From CAZYYO01 sp964650965 (GTDB taxonomy: Bacteria; Bacillota; Clostridia; Lachnospirales; Lachnospiraceae), in assembly GCA_964650965.1 (NCBI GenBank), contig CAZYYO010000051.1, positions 1 through 18,496 on the forward strand: DNA of 18,496 bases, read 5' to 3'. Shown piece by piece: positions 14,935 through 18,496 of the stretch. The notes under the pieces were generated by a model. The model saw nothing but the letters and a program-made list of their open reading frames with translations, was not told the DNA's origin and ran no database searches. The position numbers and the translations under genes were made by a program. How positions within the stretch are numbered: position 1 is the first letter of the stretch; each line of letters starts with the position of its first letter.

Positions 14935-15830
14935 AAGCATTAATGATACTAATTCGGAGAAATACAAAGCTGTTTTTTAAAGATAAGGGAGTATTCTTCA
15001 CGTCGTTGATTGCACCATTGATTTTATTGCTGCTTTTTATTACCTTTCTTGGAAATGTCTATCGGAACAGCTTTCAGTCCTGCCTGCCGGAAGGCGTGAA
15101 GGTGGCAGATGAATTGATGGAGGGATTTGTTGGAGGCTGGCTGTTATCTTCTCTGCTTGCAGTGTGCTGTATTACAGTAGCATTTTCAGCAAATATGATT
15201 ATGGTGCAGGACAAGGTAAATCGTGTACGCACAGATTTAACCATTACTCCTGTAAAAAGTGAAGCCTTAGGTCTTGGCTACTATATCTCAAGCTTACTGG
15301 TGACAGGAATTATATGTTATACAGCAGTGGGAATCGGATTTCTTTATCTGTCACAGGTGGGATGGTATCTATCTGCGGAGGATGTGGGAATGATACTGCT
15401 GGATGTATTTTTACTCATACTATTTGGTACTGCACTTTCATCTCTTGTCTGTGTATTTGTGAAAAATCAGGGAGGCATAACCGCAGTGACCACCATTGTC
15501 AGTGCCGCCTATGGCTTTTTATGTGGGGCATATATGCCGATTTCCTCTTTTTCAGATTCTATTCAGAGGTTTATCAAATGCCTGCCGGGAACCTATGGAA
15601 CCTCTCTTTTGCATAATCATTTCATGAGAGGGTGCTTTGGTGAAATGGTGAAGGATGGCTTCCCAATTGAGGTTGTAAAGCAGATTAGTGATGGATTCGA
15701 TAACAGTCTGTATTTTAATGGAACGCTTGTTAGCATGAAGCAGATGTATCTCATACTTGTAGTGACAATTGTGGTTTTGCTGGTGCTTTATCTGGTTGTG
15801 AACAAGGTGAATATAAAAAAGCAAAAATAG
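14931..15830 (+). CDS. DrrB-like ABC-2 drug exporter permease
   Basis: The protein has 299 aa and overlaps the ATPase by 4 bases. The N-terminal MILIRRNTKLFFKDKGVFFTS, with the first helix just after it (LIAPLILLLLFITFLG), is typical of ABC2 permeases of the DrrB/NodJ class. Six hydrophobic segments are visible, with the last near residues 274-292. The coupling segment KVNRVRTDLTITPVKSEALG lies between helices 2 and 3. Residues 40-65 and 220-265 are longer polar stretches likely outside the membrane. It forms the pore of the exporter driven by the gene before it. No terminator follows within 60 bp. Confidence 0.86.
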   Translation: MKALMILIRRNTKLFFKDKGVFFTSLIAPLILLLLFITFLGNVYRNSFQSCLPEGVKVADELMEGFVGGWLLSSLLAVCCITVAFSANMIMVQDKVNRVRTDLTITPVKSEALGLGYYISSLLVTGIICYTAVGIGFLYLSQVGWYLSAEDVGMILLDVFLLILFGTALSSLVCVFVKNQGGITAVTTIVSAAYGFLCGAYMPISSFSDSIQRFIKCLPGTYGTSLLHNHFMRGCFGEMVKDGFPIEVVKQISDGFDNSLYFNGTLVSMKQMYLILVVTIVVLLVLYLVVNKVNIKKQK

Positions 15831-15858
15831 TCAAGTGAAAGAATTGCGTGGGTGCTAA

Positions 15859-15897
15859 TATGATATTCATTCGATAAGGAAAGGAAGGAATATCATA
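15859..15897 (+). promoter_or_regulatory. 10-bp inverted repeat covering the ribosome binding site of the MFS gene
   Basis: TATGATATTC (15859-15868) and GAATATCATA (15888-15897) are perfect inverse complements. The right arm ends one base before ATG 15898. The intervening 19 bases hold the AAGGAAGG ribosome binding site. In RNA this would fold into a 10-bp hairpin at the start codon. As DNA it could be a regulator site. An extended -10 element TGCTAATAT (15853-15861) overlaps the left arm. Confidence 0.5.
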
Positions 15898-17133
15898 ATG
15901 AAAAACGAGATACAACAAAATATTCAATCAGTACCAGCGTGGAAGAAAAGAGCATGTTTTTTCCTGATTAGTCAGTGTATTACATTGTTTGGCTCGACAA
16001 TTGTTCAGATGGCAATCATCTGGTATGTAACACTTAAAACGTCATCCGGGGTATGGGTGGCGGCGTTCATGGTAGGTGGCTGTCTGCCACAGTTCTTAAT
16101 CTCTTTTATAGGAGGTGTATGGGCAGACCGCTATGACAGAAAGAAGCTGATTATGGGAGCTGATGCAGTAATTGCATTTGTGACTTTAATTTTGATGCTT
16201 ACCATGTCCTTTATTAAAAAGGATTCTGTTTTATTAGGTGCCATTCTCTTTGTGTCAGTTTTACGCTCTTTGGGAACCGGGATACAGACTCCTGCAGTCA
16301 ATGCAGTGATACCACAGCTGGTTCCGGAAGAATATCTGATGAAATTCAATGGAATCAATGCAACAATTCAGTCGGTTGTACAATTTGCCGCCCCAGCGGC
16401 AGCTGGCATTTTACTAAGTGCCAGCACACTAAGGTCTACATTGTTGGTGGATATTTCCACAGCAGTTGTTGGAATCGGCATGCTGTCCTGTGTCATGCTC
16501 CCAAAGCAGATACATATGGAGAAAAAGCAGTCTGCATGGCTTGATATGGGTGATGGCTTCCGTTATGCGTTTTCTGATAAAAAAATATGGAATCTTTTGT
16601 TGATATATGGGAGCTTTATTTTCTTATGTACACCAGCTGGATTTCTGTCACAGCTATTTGTCAGCAGAATGTATGGTGATACCTACTGGTATCTGACCGC
16701 GGTGGAAATTGTTGGATTTGCGGGAATGACATTAGGTGGGATGCTTATGGGAACCTGGGGTGGCTTTTCTAATAGAATTAAAACTCTTTTGCTGGGTGTT
16801 TACGGTTTCGGAATTCTGGCTGTTATGATGGCAATATCTCAATATTTTATATTTTTCCTTGTCTGTATGGTTATATACGGAATTGCAATAACAATGGTTC
16901 AGACAGCTTCCACAACAATTATTCAGGAAAATGCAGAAGGTGCAAAGCAGGGAAGAGTATTCGGATTGTTTGGTGCAATGTATTCGGGATTTTCCACTTT
17001 GGGCGTGCTGCTGTTTGGCCCATTGGCCGATTTGGTGCCATTACAGTGGCTAATGGCTGGCTCAGGCTTGGCATTGATTGTAGTGGCTTTTTTTATTGGC
17101 AGAAAGCTTCAACGTACAGAAAAAAATAATTAG
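15898..17133 (+). CDS. MFS efflux transporter, MefA-like
   Basis: The protein has 411 aa and 12 predicted membrane helices. Its architecture follows Mef-type macrolide exporters: QCITLFGSTIVQMAIIWYVT in helix 1 (25-44), motif A GGVWADRYDRKKLI (72-85), GADAVIAF (87-94), and RSLGTGIQTPAVNAVIPQLV leading to PEEYL, which parallels MefA closely. LVDISTAVVGIGML and the loop KIWNLLLIYG mark the half-way point. It exports small molecules by proton antiport. Macrolides are possible but not proven. The ATG follows AAGGAAGG within an inverted repeat. Its own leader and weak extended -10 suggest it can be expressed apart from the ABC genes upstream. Confidence 0.85.
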   Translation: MKNEIQQNIQSVPAWKKRACFFLISQCITLFGSTIVQMAIIWYVTLKTSSGVWVAAFMVGGCLPQFLISFIGGVWADRYDRKKLIMGADAVIAFVTLILMLTMSFIKKDSVLLGAILFVSVLRSLGTGIQTPAVNAVIPQLVPEEYLMKFNGINATIQSVVQFAAPAAAGILLSASTLRSTLLVDISTAVVGIGMLSCVMLPKQIHMEKKQSAWLDMGDGFRYAFSDKKIWNLLLIYGSFIFLCTPAGFLSQLFVSRMYGDTYWYLTAVEIVGFAGMTLGGMLMGTWGGFSNRIKTLLLGVYGFGILAVMMAISQYFIFFLVCMVIYGIAITMVQTASTTIIQENAEGAKQGRVFGLFGAMYSGFSTLGVLLFGPLADLVPLQWLMAGSGLALIVVAFFIGRKLQRTEKNN

Positions 17134-17134
17134 A

Positions 17135-17221
17135 TACAAGCCAGACATTTATGTGCAAGGTGGTTCAAGAAAAATAATGTTAAATGAGATATCATGGGTA
17201 CAACGAGGTGAGGAAAAGTAA
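17135..17221 (+). pseudogene. Possible decayed coding tail between MFS and VOC genes
   Basis: A start-less frame of 28 codons reads YKPDIYVQGGSRKIMLNEIS and continues WVQRGEEK to TAA 17219-17221, two bases before the VOC start. The pattern GGSRKIMLNEISWVQ looks like two beta strands of a small domain, loosely LytTR-like. It has no start of its own. The end region also contains the GAGG ribosome binding site of the next gene, so part of the open frame may be accidental. Confidence 0.25.
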
Positions 17222-17223
17222 TC

Positions 17224-17631
17224 ATGGGTGATTTAGGAGCAAGAGGCTACATTGTAAAAGAGACAGGTGCAGTATACTATACAAAGAATATGGATAAAAC
17301 CATTGAATGGTTCACCAACGTTCTTGGATGGTACGGACAGATTGATTCCAGAGATGAGAATGAACAGGGAATATATGGATGTGTCAACAATATTCCAATA
17401 GAGATTGAGTCTCTACATATTGCACCATTCACAGGAATCCATATGTTTTATGGCGAGCCGGAAAAACGTACGGTAGGATTCATGATGGTCAGTGGAATCG
17501 AGCAGCTTTATTCCTATGTAAAGTCAAAGGGATGGACAGATATCAGCGAAATCGAAGAGGAGCCATGGGGCGGGAAAACAGTCTCTGTGACAACCATTGA
17601 CGGATGTAAGTTAAGCTTTTTTGAAGTGTAG
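17224..17631 (+). CDS. VOC-superfamily protein (glyoxalase/bleomycin-resistance fold)
   Basis: The protein has 135 aa with ATG 17224 behind GAGGTGAGG. It shows the paired beta-alpha-beta-beta-beta modules of the VOC fold. The first is AVYYTKNMDKTIEWFTNVLGW (residues 16-36), and the second is TVGFMMVSGIEQLYSYVKSK followed by VTTIDGCKLSFFEV at the end. The closing SFFEV carries the glutamate that often serves as metal ligand. The usual first-strand histidine is absent (VYYTK), so metal-dependent catalysis is uncertain, and binding or sequestering a small molecule is equally likely. A strong terminator follows at once, which makes this the last gene of its transcript. Confidence 0.8.
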   Translation: MGDLGARGYIVKETGAVYYTKNMDKTIEWFTNVLGWYGQIDSRDENEQGIYGCVNNIPIEIESLHIAPFTGIHMFYGEPEKRTVGFMMVSGIEQLYSYVKSKGWTDISEIEEEPWGGKTVSVTTIDGCKLSFFEV

Positions 17632-17641
17632 TTATGTTTTT

Positions 17642-17678
17642 AAAATACTATCAACGATTGCGTTGGTAGTATTTTTTT
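17642..17678 (+). terminator. Intrinsic terminator after the VOC gene
   Basis: AAAATACTATCAACG (17642-17656) pairs with CGTTGGTAGTATTTT (17661-17675) across a 4-base ATTG loop, with one G-U wobble in a 15-bp stem. A run of seven T follows from 17672 to 17678. It lies 11 bp after the VOC stop. It is the only convincing terminator in the window. Confidence 0.9.
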
Positions 17679-17744
17679 ACGTTGTTGATGGGTATAAAAA
17701 ACAAGAAATACAAAAAATGAATTTCATGAAATAAAATCTAGGTA

Positions 17745-17774
17745 TTGGACATATCAATAATTTGAAATTATGAT
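17745..17774 (+). promoter_or_regulatory. Promoter of the flavin-reductase-like gene, with internal palindrome
   Basis: TTGGAC (17745-17750) and TATGAT (17769-17774) are spaced 18 bp. Between and overlapping them is the perfect palindrome ATAATTT-G-AAATTAT (17757-17771), which could be an operator or simply AT-rich chance. Transcription would start near 17781, giving a leader of about 43 bases before ATG 17824. Confidence 0.5.
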
Positions 17775-17823
17775 TAAGAAAAATAAATGAAACAAAATAA
17801 TGGAAATAAGGAGCATAAAAAAT

Positions 17824-18372
17824 ATGAAGAAAAATTTAGGATCGAAATTAGCATTGTATCCAACACCAGTTACGATAGTAGGGGTTATGGCAGAGGATAA
17901 ACCGAACTGGGTACTTGTCTGCCATATTGGTATTGTGAGCCATGACCGAATACTAATCAGTCTTGCACAGCAGCATTATACCAATCAGTTTGTGAAGAGA
18001 ACAGGAAAGGTATCCATCAATCTTGTTAATCAGACACTTCTTCCAAAGGCAGATTACTGTGGAATAGTATCAGGAGCGAAAACTGATAAATCGGAAGTAT
18101 TTGAATATGAAATGGGAGAAGCAGGAGCACCTGTTATAACTGCATCACCACTTGCTATGGAGTGTACCGTTGAAGATACTATAGTAATCAATGGATTCGA
18201 CAATTTTATTCTAAAGATCGAAAACACTTATGCAGAAGAAACAATTGTTGGAGAAGACGGTAAATTGGATTATACATCCTTCAAACCAGTACTTTTTGAA
18301 ATGCCAACCTACAAATATCTTGCAACAGGAGAAGTGATTGGAGATTGTATGAAGATTGGAAAGGCAGAGTAG
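17824..18372 (+). CDS. Flavin reductase-like FMN-binding split-barrel protein
   Basis: The protein has 182 aa. ATG 17824 is chosen because AAGGAG (17808-17813) lies 10 bases upstream; ATG 17800 would put this site inside the gene. Residues 8-60 read ALYPTPVTIVGVMAEDKPNW, then CHIGIVSHDRILISLAQQHYTNQF, the FMN-binding core of the flavin_reduct family. VSINLVNQTLLPKADYCGIVSG and the C-terminal YKYLATGEVIGDCMKIGKAE complete the fold. Such proteins bind FMN and use NAD(P)H or a partner to reduce flavin or other acceptors. It has its own promoter after the VOC terminator and is followed 3 bp later by a MerR-like gene, which may regulate it. Confidence 0.85.
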   Translation: MKKNLGSKLALYPTPVTIVGVMAEDKPNWVLVCHIGIVSHDRILISLAQQHYTNQFVKRTGKVSINLVNQTLLPKADYCGIVSGAKTDKSEVFEYEMGEAGAPVITASPLAMECTVEDTIVINGFDNFILKIENTYAEETIVGEDGKLDYTSFKPVLFEMPTYKYLATGEVIGDCMKIGKAE

Positions 18373-18375
18373 TAT

Positions 18376-18496
18376 ATGTATAACAAAATGACAATTGAAG
18401 AAGTAATTAACCAGTACAGCATTCCAAAAAAAATATTAGACGAATATCATTCCTTTGGTCTATGCGATGCTGTTCGGGAAGTCATGGGAGACTGGA
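18376..18496 (+). CDS. MerR-like helix-turn-helix regulator, N-terminal part (runs off the window)
   Basis: ATG 18376 begins 40 visible codons: MTIEEVINQYSIPKKILDEYHSFG, then LCDAVREVMGDW, after a short MYNK leader (an in-frame ATG at 18388 is the other possible start). TIEEVxxxYxIPxxxLxxYxxxGL is a MerR-type winged-helix start, and LCxAVxxVMGxW is a form I associate with small Clostridia MerR-like proteins. It starts 3 bp after the flavin-reductase stop and is therefore probably in that operon. The effector domain lies outside the window. Confidence 0.55.
   Translation, partial: MYNKMTIEEVINQYSIPKKILDEYHSFGLCDAVREVMGDW

Noticed and set aside
1..18496. Integron-like or transposon origin: attC sites, IS ends, CRISPR repeats, tRNA genes.
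   Set aside because: I found no repeated gene-boundary element, transposase, integrase, direct-repeat array or tRNA-like cloverleaf in the window.

Overview
The window looks like chromosomal accessory DNA from a low-GC Gram-positive anaerobe, most likely a Lachnospiraceae-type gut Clostridia. This is inferred from AT-rich codon use, strong AGGAGG-type ribosome binding sites, TTGaca/TATAAT-type promoters, and protein families that are common there. There are no rRNA, tRNA, CRISPR, IS or integrase genes. Every gene I can support is on the + strand, and most gaps are under 150 bp.

Layout. (1) 1-205: the end of a probable LysR-type regulator, then an internally deleted ABC-F (Lsa/Vga-like) resistance gene reduced to 39 codons. 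(2) 216-3172: a promoter flanked by two nearly identical palindromes drives a TetR-GNAT fusion regulator, a four-helix membrane protein, a GNAT acetyltransferase and a Vat/CatB-type hexapeptide acyltransferase. (3) 3371-5177: an AT-rich stretch with a SAM methyltransferase, a P-loop kinase-like protein and an unrecognised 128-aa protein. (4) 5316-5792: a 45-aa membrane peptide joined by TAAATG to an SdpI-like membrane protein. (5) 5928-8750: an XRE regulator with a large helical C-terminal region, translationally coupled to an ABC ATPase and an ABC-2 permease. (6) 8854-10772: a tight operon of SAM methyltransferase, RimJ/L-like GNAT and isoprenylcysteine-methyltransferase-like membrane protein. 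(7) 10840-15830: an AraC-GyrI regulator, a UvrA-like ABC protein without room for a UvrB-binding domain and with a one-base frameshift, then a DrrA-like ATPase and a DrrB-like permease. (8) 15898-17631: a MefA-like MFS exporter behind a start-adjacent inverted repeat, and a VOC-fold protein, closed by the only strong intrinsic terminator. (9) 17824 to the end: a flavin-reductase-like protein with its own promoter and the start of a MerR-like regulator.

Most genes belong to families that detoxify, export or shield against small molecules (acetyl-, methyl- and perhaps phosphotransfer, ABC and MFS efflux, UvrA2/DrrC, VOC, SdpI). They are grouped behind ligand-sensing regulators (TetR, XRE, AraC-GyrI, MerR). 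I read the window as a co-oriented accretion of small xenobiotic-response modules. Short decayed coding tails lie between modules (86-205, 3173-3286, 5794-5850, 8752-8832, 17135-17221), which suggests repeated gain and deletion. The most notable unit is the AraC-GyrI plus UvrA-like plus DrrA-like plus DrrB-like cluster, which resembles the parts of anthracycline self-resistance (drrA, drrB, drrC) in Streptomyces.
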